A stretch of 64,000 nucleotides of DNA from Pigmentiphaga litoralis (GTDB taxonomy: Bacteria > Pseudomonadota > Gammaproteobacteria > Burkholderiales > Burkholderiaceae_B), in NCBI RefSeq assembly GCF_013408655.1, contig NZ_JACCBP010000001.1, forward strand, positions 3,534,001 to 3,598,000, read 5' to 3'. A model generated the notes under the pieces. That model saw only the letters and a list, made by a program, of their open reading frames with translations, made no database searches and was not told the DNA's origin. Position 1 is the stretch's first letter. The number at the start of each line of letters is the position of its first letter. Positions 42,956 through 52,076 of this stretch are shown here, piece after piece. The translations under genes were made by a program, and so were the position numbers.

Positions 42956-44167
42956 ATGTTCCCCTCCATCGACACGCGGCTGGCCCGCGCCAGTTCCATC
43001 GACGACCTGCGGCAGATGGCCCGGCGCCGGCTGCCCCGACTGGTATTCGACTTCTTTGACGGCGGCGCCGAAAGCGAATCGACGCTGGACGACAACCGCC
43101 TTGCGTTCGAACGCGTGCGGTTGCGCCCCAAGGTATTGGTTGACGTCAGCAACATCTCGACCGCCTGCGACATACTGGGCGCGCCAGCGGGCTTCCCGAT
43201 GGCCATCGCGCCCACTGGCGGCGTCGGCTATGGCCGCCTGGGCGGCGACGTCGCCATCGCCAAAGCGGCCGCGCGCATCGGCATTCCCTACACCTTGTCG
43301 ACCAGCGCCACGGCGTCCATCGAACGCATTGCGCGCGAAGCACCCGGCCGCCTGTGGTTCCAGGCCTACGTGCTCAAGAACCGCGAGTTCCTGCTCAAGC
43401 TGATCGAGCGCGCGCGGGTGGCCGATTACGAAGCGCTGGTGATCACGGTCGACCTGGCTGTTGGCGGCAATCGCGAGCGCGATCTGCGCAACGGTTTTCG
43501 TACGCCATTCCGTCTTGGCCCGAAAAGCATCGGCGACGTGGCGCGGCATCCTGGCTGGGCGCTGGCGGTGTTGCGGCATGGCTTTCCGGTCAATGAAAAC
43601 CTGATCGGCCTGCAGCGCGACGTGTCCAGCGTGGCGGGTGTGGCGGCAGCGGTCGGCCGCAACTACGACCCGTCTTTCGACTGGGACCGGCTGGCAGAGA
43701 TCCGCGCCCTGTGGCCGCGCAAGCTGATCGTGAAAGGCGTGCTGCGGGGCGACGACGCCGATCGGCTGGTTCGTTTGGGATGCGACGCCATCATCGTGTC
43801 CAACCATGGCGGCCGGCAACTGGATGGAGCCAGCGCCACGCTCGACGCCTTGCCCGAAGTGGCCGCCGCCGTGGCCGGACGCGTGCCCGTGCTGATCGAC
43901 GGTGGCGTGCGGCGCGGCGTGGATATCGTCAAGGCGCGCGCGCTGGGCGCGCAGGCCGTACTGGTGGGACGCGCGACCTTGTGGGGCGCCGTGGCCGCTG
44001 GCGACGCGGGCGCCGAACGCGCGTTGCAGATCCTGACCAGCGAACTGGTGCGCGCCATGAAACTGTGCGGCACGCCGCGCATCGACGCCATCGGTCCCGA
44101 CCTGCTCGCGCCGCCCGCCGGCGCGGCATCCCGATTCATGACAAGGAGCAGCGCATGCGCTGGATGA
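42956..44167 (+). CDS. FMN-dependent alpha-hydroxy-acid oxidase/dehydrogenase
   Basis: 403 residues of the lactate/mandelate/glycolate oxidase family. PRLVFDFFDGGAESESTLDDN and IAPTGGVGYGRLGG open the FMN barrel, LSTSATASIE follows, and the catalytic His-Gly-Gly is in SNHGGRQLDGASATLDALP. Oxidises a 2-hydroxy acid to the 2-oxo acid. Its end overlaps the FAH-family gene by 13 bases, so the two products probably work in sequence, for instance on a hydroxylated acid made by the TauD-like enzyme. Confidence 0.93.
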   Translation: MFPSIDTRLARASSIDDLRQMARRRLPRLVFDFFDGGAESESTLDDNRLAFERVRLRPKVLVDVSNISTACDILGAPAGFPMAIAPTGGVGYGRLGGDVAIAKAAARIGIPYTLSTSATASIERIAREAPGRLWFQAYVLKNREFLLKLIERARVADYEALVITVDLAVGGNRERDLRNGFRTPFRLGPKSIGDVARHPGWALAVLRHGFPVNENLIGLQRDVSSVAGVAAAVGRNYDPSFDWDRLAEIRALWPRKLIVKGVLRGDDADRLVRLGCDAIIVSNHGGRQLDGASATLDALPEVAAAVAGRVPVLIDGGVRRGVDIVKARALGAQAVLVGRATLWGAVAAGDAGAERALQILTSELVRAMKLCGTPRIDAIGPDLLAPPAGAASRFMTRSSACAG

Positions 44168-44943
44168 GATACCGCACGGACGGCACTGGCAACCCCGCGC
44201 ACTACGGCATCGTCGACGGCGACCGTGTGCAACGCGTGTCGGGCGATCCCTTCACGGGCTACACGATGCAGGATACGTGGCACGCGATCGCCGACGTCAC
44301 GATCGACGTCCCGGTCATCCCGCGCACCTTCTATTGCGCCGGCCTGAACTACGCTGCGCACGCAGTGGAAGCCGCCCGCAAACGCGGCGTCGAACCCAAT
44401 CTGCCGAAGCAGGCCGACATCGGCTATCGCGCCAACAACGCCCTGATCGCGCATGGCGAGGACGTGGTGATCCCGCCCGACGCGCAAAAGATGCAGTACG
44501 AAGGCGAGCTGGTCGTGGTCATCGGCAAGCAGGCGAAGCACCTGACGCCTGACACGGCGCTCGACTGCGTGTTGGGCTACACCATCGGCAACGACGTCAG
44601 CGAACGGGTGTGGCAGCGGTCCGACCGCACGCTCTGGCGGGCAAAAAACACGGACACCTTCAAACCGATGGGGCCGTGGATCGACACCGATTTCGACCCG
44701 ACGCACGCGACCACCACGGTCAGCGTGAACGGCCAGGTCAGCACGACTTTTGCGACCAACGACATGCTGTTCGGCGTGACGACCTTTCTATGTGCGATGA
44801 GCCAGTACCTGACGCTGTGGCCCGGCGACGTGATCTGGATGGGCACGGATGGATCGTCGCCCGACCTGCAAGCCGGCGACGTGGTGGACGTGACGATCAG
44901 CGGATTGGGCACCTTGACCAATCGATTCGTACAAGGGGAGTAA
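44155..44943 (+). CDS. Fumarylacetoacetate hydrolase family protein
   Basis: 262 residues. The FAH domain includes FYCAGLNYAAHA, the metal-site Glu in YEGELVVVIGK, and NDVSERVWQ. AAGGAGCAGCGC precedes ATG 44155. The family hydrolyses or decarboxylates 2-oxo acids and acylpyruvates (for example 2-oxohept-3-ene-1,7-dioate hydratases), suiting a catabolic role after the FMN oxidase. Confidence 0.93.
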   Translation: MRWMRYRTDGTGNPAHYGIVDGDRVQRVSGDPFTGYTMQDTWHAIADVTIDVPVIPRTFYCAGLNYAAHAVEAARKRGVEPNLPKQADIGYRANNALIAHGEDVVIPPDAQKMQYEGELVVVIGKQAKHLTPDTALDCVLGYTIGNDVSERVWQRSDRTLWRAKNTDTFKPMGPWIDTDFDPTHATTTVSVNGQVSTTFATNDMLFGVTTFLCAMSQYLTLWPGDVIWMGTDGSSPDLQAGDVVDVTISGLGTLTNRFVQGE

Positions 44944-44946
44944 GGC

Positions 44947-45384
44947 ATGGACACGACCGATACGTTCGCTGAACTGCAGGCCGTGATTGGCTGCCAGCAG
45001 GCCATCCACCGGTTCTATGCCGCGCTGGATGCGTCGGACATGGACACCGTCAGCGCGGCCATGGCCGACGATGGCGTGTGGGTGCGCCAGGGCGAAGCGC
45101 TGCGCGGCCCGGCTGCGGTGCGCGCCGCACTGGCACGGCGCCCCGCCGGCCGTCGCACCGCGCACCTGGTCCAGAATCTGGTGGTCGATGTCATCGATCC
45201 GGGCCGGGCGCAGGCGCAGTTCATGACGCTGGTGTATCGCCATGATGCGGACGCGCCCTTGACTGGCGCCGCGCCCCTGGGGGCCCCGCTGTCGATTTCG
45301 TTTCATCGCGAACGCCTGGTGCGCGGCGACAGCGGCGTGTGGCAATTCGTTGAAAAAGAATCGGAGCGCCGCTTCGCTGCGTGA
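44947..45384 (+). CDS. NTF2-like/SnoaL-type small protein
   Basis: 145 residues with the NTF2-like cone fold signature: AIHRFYAALDASDMDTVSAAMADDGVW, then a beta-rich half ending SGVWQFVEKESERRF. Members are small isomerases, dehydratases or ligand-binding proteins in catabolic clusters. It starts 3 bases after the FAH gene stop and should be co-transcribed; the catalytic chemistry is not clear. Confidence 0.85.
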   Translation: MDTTDTFAELQAVIGCQQAIHRFYAALDASDMDTVSAAMADDGVWVRQGEALRGPAAVRAALARRPAGRRTAHLVQNLVVDVIDPGRAQAQFMTLVYRHDADAPLTGAAPLGAPLSISFHRERLVRGDSGVWQFVEKESERRFAA

Positions 45385-45399
45385 CGCGGCTTCCTTGTC

Positions 45400-45766
45400 C
45401 GATACCGGGGCAGCGCGGCATTGTCCGCCTTCGCGGCCGCAACGGGCATCGACATCGTGCACGTGCCCTGCAAAGGCGCGGGTACCGCCATCCAGGACCT
45501 GATCGCCGGGCGGGTCGACATGATGGTCACTGGCCTGCTCGGCCTTAAGGACCACATCGCGGCTAAGCGTATGATCCTGTTGGCGACCACCGGCCAGTCG
45601 CGCACGCCCGCCACGCCCGATGTGCCGTCCGTGTCGGAAGCCGCCGGCATTCCCGATTACGCGGTCGATTCCTGGCAAGCGATCTTTGCCCCCGCAGGCC
45701 TTGCAGGAATTCATCGTCAAGGACCGGCGCCAGCTGGCCGGCATTGTCGACCGCATCAAGAAATGA
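45400..45766 (+). pseudogene. Decayed Bug-family receptor gene
   Basis: The reading SAFAAATGIDIVHVPCKG, IAGRVDMMVTGLLG, TATTGQSRTPATP-like and VDSWQAIFAPAG is the central part of a Bug receptor. The first half is missing (upstream codons become the NTF2-like gene's end), and just before 45701 the frame shifts: LQEFIVKDRRQLAGIVDRIKK-stop (TGA 45764-45766), a typical Bug C-terminus, reads in another frame with about 60 residues lost between. The canonical VPYKG is VPCKG. It therefore looks like a receptor once belonging to the catabolic cluster and now dead. Confidence 0.85.
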
Positions 45767-45799
45767 CGTCCAACCCTTTTGCCGAATAGCGAACCGCCC

Positions 45800-46633
45800 A
45801 TGAATTCCGTCCCGCAGACCACGTTGACCCAGATGCTTGCCGCCCGCTACGGTGCGGCGGCGGCGGGGGCCGATGATCTCAATGACACCCTGGCCACCCT
45901 GCTGGGGCATCGTTCCGTGCGCACCTACACCGATGCGCCGGTGCCCGATGGCACGCTGGAGTTGCTGGTGGCGGCCGCGCAATCGGCGTCATCGTCCTCG
46001 AACCTGCAAGCCTGGAGCGTGGTCGCCGTGACCGACCCGGCGCGCAAGCTGCGCCTGGCCCACCTGGTCGGCGACCAGAAACATGTCGAAGACTGTCCGC
46101 TGTTCCTGGTCTGGATCGCCGACCTGGCCCGGCTGCGCAGCCTGGGCTTGCGGCGTGGCATGCCGCATGCCAGCCTGGATCACCTTGAGATGTTCCTGGT
46201 GGCCACCATCGACGCCGCGCTGGCCGCGCAGAACGCCGCCGTCGCCGCCGAATCGCTGGACCTGGGCGTGGTCTACATCGGCGGCATTCGCGACCGGCCG
46301 GAAGAAGTTGCCGCCGAACTGAACCTGCCGCCCAACACCTTCGGTGTGTTCGGCATGTGCATCGGCTACCCCGACGCCTTGCGCCCCGCCTCGGTCAAAC
46401 CGCGCCTGCCGCAGGCCGCGGTGCTGTTTCGTGAACAGTACGACGCCACGACCCTGGAAACGGCCACCGACAGCTATAACGCCGTGATGGCGCAGTTCTA
46501 CCAGACCCAGGGCATGAAGCCCAAGGGCGAGTGGGACCAGCATTCGCTGCAACGCGTGCGCGGTCCGGAAGCCATGAAGGGCCGCGACCGATTGGTTGAG
46601 GTCCTCAACCGGATGGGGTTCGCGCTGAAGTGA
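45800..46633 (+). CDS. Nitroreductase family protein (NfsA-like)
   Basis: 277 residues. HRSVRTYTDAPVPDGTLELLVAAAQSASSSSNLQAWSVV carries the FMN-binding Arg-Ser-x-Arg and Ser-Ser-x-Asn-x-Gln residues of the NfsA type. GVYIGGIRD-like and FGMCIGYPD blocks fit flavin reductases. ATG 45800 is chosen over the TTG at 45779. It may reduce a nitro compound, quinone or flavin as the last step of the upstream cluster, though the dead Bug lies between. Followed by a strong bidirectional terminator. Confidence 0.9.
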   Translation: MNSVPQTTLTQMLAARYGAAAAGADDLNDTLATLLGHRSVRTYTDAPVPDGTLELLVAAAQSASSSSNLQAWSVVAVTDPARKLRLAHLVGDQKHVEDCPLFLVWIADLARLRSLGLRRGMPHASLDHLEMFLVATIDAALAAQNAAVAAESLDLGVVYIGGIRDRPEEVAAELNLPPNTFGVFGMCIGYPDALRPASVKPRLPQAAVLFREQYDATTLETATDSYNAVMAQFYQTQGMKPKGEWDQHSLQRVRGPEAMKGRDRLVEVLNRMGFALK

Positions 46634-46648
46634 TGACGCGATGGAACG

Positions 46649-46681
46649 AAAAACGGGCGCCTGTCGGGCGCCCGTTTTTTT
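46649..46681. terminator. Bidirectional intrinsic terminator
   Basis: AAAAACGGGCGCC (46649-46661) pairs with GGCGCCCGTTTTT (46667-46679), loop TGTCG, followed by more T's. The A-run on the left gives U's for the opposite strand too, serving both the nitroreductase gene (+) and the Bug gene (-). Confidence 0.9.
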
Positions 46682-46697
46682 GCCTCGTGCAGGCCGT

Positions 46698-47714
46698 TTA
46701 CTGCAGCGTCGTCTTGGTGTGCTTGAGCAGCACCTGATATTCGCCCGAGTCCTTTTTCAGCATGTCGCGCAGCGCATCGGGGGACGAGGTGCGAACCTCC
46801 ATGCCTTGCGCGGCCAGCGTCTCCACAATGCGCGGCGACTTCGCCGCCTTGGCGATCGCGGCATTCAACCGTTCCACCACCGGGGCAGGCGTACCGGCAG
46901 GCGCGAGCACGGCTTGCCACGTGCCGGCTTCGTATCCTGGCAGTCCGCTCTCGGCCACCGTCGGCACATTGGGGGTCGCCGGATTGCGCTTGGCGCCCGT
47001 CGTGGCCACCAGGTTCAGACGGCCTTCGTTCACGTGCTCCGTATTGCCGACCAGCGAACTGAACATGACGTCGACGCGCCCCGCCAGCAGGTCGGTCATG
47101 GCGGGGCCGGTACCTTTGTACGGCACATGCACCATCTCGATCTTCGCCGCGGTCCGGAAAGCTTCACCCGCCAGATGCTGCGCCGACCCGTTGCCCGACG
47201 ACGCAAAGTTGACCTTGCCCGGGTTGGCCTTGGCGTAGGCAATCAGGTCCTGCACGGTGCGCAGATTGAGCTTGGGCGTGACCAGAATGCCCAGCGACTG
47301 CACTGTGGTCAGCGACACCGGCTGGAAATCCTTGACCGGATCGTAGGTGGGCTTGTCATGCAACAGCGGGGTGATCACGAAGGCGTTGGTGCCGAACAGC
47401 AGTGTGTAGCCATCGGCAGGCGAGCGGCGCACCGAGTCGGTACCCACCAGCGTGCCGCCCCCCGCGCGGTTTTCCAGCACCACGGTCTGGCCCAGGTCGG
47501 CCGACATTTCCTGCGCCAGCATGCGGCCCACGATATCGGTAGCGCCGCCCGGCGCATACGCGACGACCATCCGGATCGGATGCGACGGAAACGCCTGAGC
47601 CTGAACCTGCTGCGAGAACACGGCCGCGCCCGCCAGCACAACGACAGCGCCAGCAATCTTGAGCATGTTCAAGGATGACGCACCACAACGAACGCGTGAG
47701 CGGAAAGGGACCAT
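46698..47714 (-). CDS. Bug-family solute receptor (divergent from LysR 47907)
   Basis: 338 residues from ATG 47714 (an internal ATG at 47666 would also give a signal peptide, MLKIAGAVVVLAGAAV). Mature start QAFPSHPIRMVVAYAPGGATD; VVLENRAGGGT, SPADGYTLLFG, ASSGNGSAQHLAGEAF and HVPYKGTGPAMTD are intact. The longer frame up to 48560 is antisense to the LysR gene. The decayed copy at 45400 resembles this one in its central region, so they may be paralogues. Confidence 0.92.
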   Translation of the reverse strand: MVPFRSRVRCGASSLNMLKIAGAVVVLAGAAVFSQQVQAQAFPSHPIRMVVAYAPGGATDIVGRMLAQEMSADLGQTVVLENRAGGGTLVGTDSVRRSPADGYTLLFGTNAFVITPLLHDKPTYDPVKDFQPVSLTTVQSLGILVTPKLNLRTVQDLIAYAKANPGKVNFASSGNGSAQHLAGEAFRTAAKIEMVHVPYKGTGPAMTDLLAGRVDVMFSSLVGNTEHVNEGRLNLVATTGAKRNPATPNVPTVAESGLPGYEAGTWQAVLAPAGTPAPVVERLNAAIAKAAKSPRIVETLAAQGMEVRTSSPDALRDMLKKDSGEYQVLLKHTKTTLQ

Positions 47715-47855
47715 GGGTGTCTCCAGAGGTCGAAACGCCGGCTTGAAAGCCTGGCTGTTATAAGGACGGCTCGCGGACGGAATGCACCCTTCGCCGAAAC
47801 AATGCCGAGCGGCCATTATTCGGCGTGGGGCCTGACCCATCAAGACGGCAGTGCT

Positions 47856-47868
47856 AAATTGATAATTT
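47856..47868. promoter_or_regulatory. A/T palindrome AAATT-GAT-AATTT between Bug and LysR
   Basis: Perfect 5+5 inverted repeat in the 192-bp divergent gap, about 40 bases before the LysR start. A candidate operator or promoter core. Confidence 0.35.
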
Positions 47869-47906
47869 CCAGATAAGAAACCGATACGGTTCAACAAGGA
47901 GACACT

Positions 47907-48824
47907 GTGGACGAATTGAGCTGCCTGCGCATGTTCCTGGAAGTGGCGCGACGCAACAGCTTTTCGGGCGCCGCGCAGCACTTTGGCGTGTCGCGGGCGA
48001 CCAGTACCAAGCAGGTCGCCTGGCTTGAAAAATCCTTCGGCGCCAAACTGCTGAACCGCACCACCAAACAATTGGGCCTGACCCGCGCCGGCCTGGAAGT
48101 CGTGGAAAACGGCAGCGCCCTGCTCCAGCAATATGACGAACTGCGCGAATCCGTCAACAATCTGTCGGGCGACGTGTCCGGCATCGTGCGCGTGGGCGTG
48201 CCGCCGTCTTTCGGCACACGGCGGCTGCTGCCGGTGATCCGCGACTTCTACGCCCGCTACCCCGACATCCAGATTGCCTTGAGCCTGCTGACGGTGCGCA
48301 AGCAGGAAACCTTTGTCGAACAGGGACTCGATGTCGGCATCATCATCGTGCCGGTGCTCAAAGACGCCAGCTATGTGGCGATCCCGCTGGCCGGCGCGCC
48401 ACAGGCGCTGGTGGCATCCCCCGCCTACCTGAAACGCCATGGCCGCATCCGCACGCCGCAAGACCTGATCGATCACAACTGCCTGGTGAACTGGAACAAG
48501 TCGCCAACCGGCATCTGGAACTTCACGGGTCCTGACGGCCCGGTATCGGTGCGCGCCCACGGATCACTGCGTTCCGACTTTGGCGATGCGTTGAAAGAAG
48601 CGGCGCTGGCTGGCCTGGGGGTGTCCATGCACCCTTACTACATGATCGCGGAAGAGATCGAACAAGGCCTGCTCAAGGTGGTGCTGCCCGGCTACGAGCC
48701 TTCGGCCCTGGACGTGTATGCGATCCACTCGTCACGCAAGAACATGCCGATGCGGGTGCAGCTGTTTGTCGAATTCCTGAAGGAATGGGCCAAGACGCCA
48801 AAGGCGTGGAGCAAGCCGGGCTAG
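47907..48824 (+). CDS. LysR-family transcriptional regulator
   Basis: 305 residues starting with GTG 47907, preceded by AAGGAG at 47896-47901. HTH at residues 5-60 (LRMFLEVARRNSFSGAAQHF, RATSTKQVAWLEKSFGAKLL). Effector domain from about residue 92 (GIVRVGVPPSFGTRRLLPVI). Divergent from the Bug gene and the likely regulator of it; convergent with the PrpR-like gene with an 8-bp gap. Confidence 0.93.
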   Translation: MDELSCLRMFLEVARRNSFSGAAQHFGVSRATSTKQVAWLEKSFGAKLLNRTTKQLGLTRAGLEVVENGSALLQQYDELRESVNNLSGDVSGIVRVGVPPSFGTRRLLPVIRDFYARYPDIQIALSLLTVRKQETFVEQGLDVGIIIVPVLKDASYVAIPLAGAPQALVASPAYLKRHGRIRTPQDLIDHNCLVNWNKSPTGIWNFTGPDGPVSVRAHGSLRSDFGDALKEAALAGLGVSMHPYYMIAEEIEQGLLKVVLPGYEPSALDVYAIHSSRKNMPMRVQLFVEFLKEWAKTPKAWSKPG

Positions 48825-48832
48825 GCCCCGCC

Positions 48833-50761
48833 TTACGTGCGACGCAGCTTGCGCCAGAGCGTCGTGCGGCTGATGCCCAGGCGCCTGGCCGCTTCGTCAT
48901 GATTGCCCGCGCAGGCCCGCAACATCGCCTGCGCCATCTCGGTATCGAGCTTCCGGCGGGCGCCCGGCAGGGTCTGCCCTGGCGGCGAACCGGCACCCGC
49001 CATCTGCCCCATGCCGATCAGCATGGCCTTGATCTCGCCGCGTGTCGGCGCGCGGTCCCCTGACAGGCAGGCCATGGCCAGGCGCTCGGCCACGTTCTCC
49101 AGCTCGCGCACATTGCCGGGCCACGGGTAGTTCTTCATGGCCGGCAAGGCCAGCCGCAGCACGTCCTGGGTCAGGTCCGAACGATCGGCGCGGCCCAGTG
49201 CGTTGGCGATCAGCCGGGTGCCCAGCGTGTGGATGTCGGCCGGACGTTCGCGCAGCGGGGGCACCGGCACGTGCAGGATGTTGAGCCGGTAGAACAGGTC
49301 TTCCCGAAAGCTTTCGTTGGCCACCATCGTGATCAGGTCCCGGTGCGTCGCGGCAACGATACGGACATCCACCGCGACCGCATCCACGCCCCCGACCCGC
49401 GTGATTTCCTTTTCCTGCAGTGCGCGCAGCAGGCGCGTCTGCAGCGCCAGCGGCATCTCACCGATCTCATCGAGAAACAGGGTGCCCTGGTTGGCGGCTT
49501 CGAACAGCCCGATCTTGCCGTGACGGCTCGCGCCCGTGAACGCGCCTTCTTCGTAGCCGAACAGTTCGCTTTCCAGCAGGCTTTCGGAAAACGCGCCGCA
49601 GTTCATGGCAATGAAGGGATGGCTGCGGCGCCGGCTGGCGTTGTGAATGCCCTGCGCCAGCAACTCTTTGCCGGTGCCGCTTTCGCCGCTGATCAACACC
49701 GCCGCGTCGCTGTGCGCGGCAAAGACCGCGCATTGCTTGACGACGTCGTGCATGGCGGGCGACTCGGCCACGACGTCATCCAGCCGGTAGCGTGCGGCGC
49801 GTGACTTGCGATGGCTGTGCGCGCGCAGCTTGCTAGCGGCGCGTTCCAGCGTGCTCGATCCGTGCAGGGTAAAGATCGCGCCGGTCTGCACGCCTTCGTC
49901 GAACAGCGGCACCCGGTCCACGACCAGCGACCGTCCGGCCATGTCTTCGACCGAGCCGATCTCGCTGGTGCCACGCGTCAGCACCTGGCCCAGCTTCAGT
50001 TCCGGCAACACGGTGTGCACGGCCTGTCCTTGCGTGCCCGAGACCCGCGCACCCGTCAGTTTTTCGACCGCAGGATTCACGGTCAGGATGCGGCCCGACA
50101 TATCGACGGCAACCACGCCGTCGTTCAGATGCTGCAGCACCGAATCGAGCCGCGCCCGCCGCGAACGTTCGGCCACCCTGGCGCTGGCCAGTGCAATGGC
50201 GTCGTCGAACGCGGCGCGGACCGAGTCCGGCGAATACACCAGCACCCCTTCCAGCCCGGCGGCGTAGGCCAGGTTGACGATCAGCCCCGGGCCTACCACC
50301 GCCTTGATGCCCAGACGGGTCAGCTCGGCCAGGCACAGCCGCGCGTCGTCGGCGGTCTCGTACGACCGCAGCACCAGGGGCAGATCGAACAGGCCGGCAA
50401 AACGTGTCAGCTCAGCCGAGATGCGCAGGTGCATGACCACCGCAATACGATCGGAGATCGATCGCGCCTTGCTCAAGGCCGCCATCAGGTCGAAGCCGCC
50501 CACCTTGACCAGCGCCACCGGCTGGGCCAGGTGCCGGCGCAGATACGCGCCATGCGCACCCGCCGCGACGACGACATCGCAGGGCCCGTGCGCGGTGCCG
50601 CGAGCAATCGCCGACACCGCGTCGTCATACCCCTTGTCCACGACGTCGATGCGCGCGCGGTCCGCGAATTCCGATGACACCGTGTGGAAGATATCGGTCA
50701 GCCGGTGCGCGCTGGCCGCCATGATGACCGGGCGCTGCGCGTCGGAAAAGGGCTGGGCCAT
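48833..50761 (-). CDS. PrpR-like sigma-54 dependent activator
   Basis: 642 residues. The N-terminal PrpR sensor domain (about 10-190) is followed by a PAS-like region ([20 protein letters not shown], about 210-310). The AAA+ domain has Walker [12 protein letters not shown], the sigma-54 contact loop GAFTGA, Walker B LFLDEIGE and [12 protein letters not shown] Fis-type HTH ends the protein ([20 protein letters not shown]). AGGA precedes ATG 50761. The sensor domain in this family binds a small acid such as 2-methylcitrate. It faces an operon with a consensus sigma-54 promoter, so it is almost certainly the activator of Bug-prpF. Confidence 0.93.
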   Translation of the reverse strand: MAQPFSDAQRPVIMAASAHRLTDIFHTVSSEFADRARIDVVDKGYDDAVSAIARGTAHGPCDVVVAAGAHGAYLRRHLAQPVALVKVGGFDLMAALSKARSISDRIAVVMHLRISAELTRFAGLFDLPLVLRSYETADDARLCLAELTRLGIKAVVGPGLIVNLAYAAGLEGVLVYSPDSVRAAFDDAIALASARVAERSRRARLDSVLQHLNDGVVAVDMSGRILTVNPAVEKLTGARVSGTQGQAVHTVLPELKLGQVLTRGTSEIGSVEDMAGRSLVVDRVPLFDEGVQTGAIFTLHGSSTLERAASKLRAHSHRKSRAARYRLDDVVAESPAMHDVVKQCAVFAAHSDAAVLISGESGTGKELLAQGIHNASRRRSHPFIAMNCGAFSESLLESELFGYEEGAFTGASRHGKIGLFEAANQGTLFLDEIGEMPLALQTRLLRALQEKEITRVGGVDAVAVDVRIVAATHRDLITMVANESFREDLFYRLNILHVPVPPLRERPADIHTLGTRLIANALGRADRSDLTQDVLRLALPAMKNYPWPGNVRELENVAERLAMACLSGDRAPTRGEIKAMLIGMGQMAGAGSPPGQTLPGARRKLDTEMAQAMLRACAGNHDEAARRLGISRTTLWRKLRRT

Positions 50762-50773
50762 GTCGGTTCCTGA

Positions 50774-50802
50774 TGTTTCATGTACGTTCCAATATTGAAA
50801 CA
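50774..50802. promoter_or_regulatory. Upstream activator site candidate TGTTTCA-N15-TGAAACA
   Basis: Perfect 7+7 inverted repeat 13 bases upstream of the PrpR-like start and about 115 bases before the expected sigma-54 transcript start. This is the usual distance for an enhancer site, and it would also permit self-control. Confidence 0.6.
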
Positions 50803-50875
50803 CAGGGCATGGCGTCCGGTGGCCGCGCTGGCAGCCGCACCCGGCAACGGCGCCACGGCAGGGCTCCACGCCTCA

Positions 50876-50891
50876 TGGCACGGCCATTGCA
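50876..50891 (+). promoter_or_regulatory. Sigma-54 promoter (-24/-12) for the Bug-prpF operon
   Basis: TGGCACGGCCATTGCA matches TGGCACG-N4-TTGCW at every conserved base and exact spacing. Transcription should begin near 50902, about 75 bases before the Bug ATG at 50976. Confidence 0.88.
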
Positions 50892-50975
50892 TGCCGCGTG
50901 CGATGGCCACCGGCTCTCATAGAGCTGACCTCTTGCAGACCTGACACAGGCGCCGATTGACTGGAGATCGCAACA

Positions 50976-51974
50976 ATGACTTTTCACACTGGCCGCAGGC
51001 ACGTCCTGGGTTTGGGCATGGCGCTCGGTTTGTTCCTGGGACTGACGGCGCTGGCCTGGCACCACCCCGCGACCGCGCAAGCCTATCCCGCCAAGCCCAT
51101 CAAGCTGATCGTGCCGTTCGCGCCCGGCGGCGGCAATGATGCGATTGCCCGGCTGCTTGGACGGCAGCTGTCGGAATCGCTTGGCCAACCGGTTGTGATC
51201 GACAACCGTGCGGGGGCCGGTGGACGGCTGGGGGTCGAACAAGGTATCCGCGCGGAACCCGACGGCTATACGCTGACGCTGATCTCTAACAGTTATGCCG
51301 CCAACCCCAGCCTTTACCCGATCAAGTTCGATCCGCTCAAGGACATTACCCCGGTTGGCATGATTGCCCGTGCGCCCCTGCTGATTGCAGTGAATCCCAA
51401 GCTGCCGGCCCGCACCGTGCCTGAACTGATTGCGCTGGCCAAAACCAAATCCGGAGGGCTGACCTTTGCGTCGTCCGGACAGGGCGGCATCTCGCACCTG
51501 GCGACCGAACTCTTCCTGAAGAGCGCCGGCATCGACATGACCCACGTGCCCTACAAGGGAACGTCGCCCGCATTGACCGACACGGTGGCCGGCCTGACCG
51601 ATGTGTTCTTCAGCACGCCCGGCGCGGCGTCGCCTTACATGAAGAACCAGCGATTGAACGTGCTGGCCGTGACGACACCCAAACGCAGCGCGGCCGAACC
51701 GCAGATTCCAACGGTCATGGAGTCCGGCCTGCCCGACTACGACGTGACGGTGTGGTACGGCATCATCGCGCCCAAAGGCCTGGACCCGGCGATTCAAAAG
51801 CAGTTGAACCAGTCCATCAATACGGCGCTGGGCAGCAAGGAAGTCCAGGACCACTTGAAGACGACCGGCGAAGAGACCTCGCCCGGCACGCCTGCTGCCT
51901 TCATGGACCAGATCAATAAAGAAGTCGCCCTGTGGCGGCGTGTCGTGGCCGACGCGCGCATCCAGGTGGACTGA
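50976..51974 (+). CDS. Bug-family solute receptor under sigma-54 control
   Basis: 332 residues. The signal peptide (residues 1-36, ending ATAQA) precedes YPAKPIKLIVPFAPGGGND; VVIDNRAGAGGRLG, AEPDGYTLTL, FASSGQGGISHLATE and HVPYKGTSPALTD follow. TGGAGA at 50962-50967 is a clear ribosome site. Followed after 102 bases by the prpF-like gene. Ligand likely a tricarboxylate or oxo-dicarboxylate recognised also by the PrpR-like sensor. Confidence 0.94.
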   Translation: MTFHTGRRHVLGLGMALGLFLGLTALAWHHPATAQAYPAKPIKLIVPFAPGGGNDAIARLLGRQLSESLGQPVVIDNRAGAGGRLGVEQGIRAEPDGYTLTLISNSYAANPSLYPIKFDPLKDITPVGMIARAPLLIAVNPKLPARTVPELIALAKTKSGGLTFASSGQGGISHLATELFLKSAGIDMTHVPYKGTSPALTDTVAGLTDVFFSTPGAASPYMKNQRLNVLAVTTPKRSAAEPQIPTVMESGLPDYDVTVWYGIIAPKGLDPAIQKQLNQSINTALGSKEVQDHLKTTGEETSPGTPAAFMDQINKEVALWRRVVADARIQVD

Positions 51975-52076
51975 CCGCGCCCTGGCGCAGCGCCACCCGG
52001 CCCGTGCGCCTTCCTTGTCCCCCGGACGACTGATTTCCACGAAACACCCGGCGGCTTTCCCGCCGAAGGACACACG

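Noticed and set aside
45421..45789. Independent 122-codon gene starting at TTG
   Set aside because: It is the central part of a Bug receptor with a shifted C-terminus, so a pseudogene is the better reading.
47715..48560. N-terminal extension of the Bug gene to 620 residues
   Set aside because: The extension is antisense to a clear LysR gene, and the Bug signal peptide begins at 47714 or 47666.
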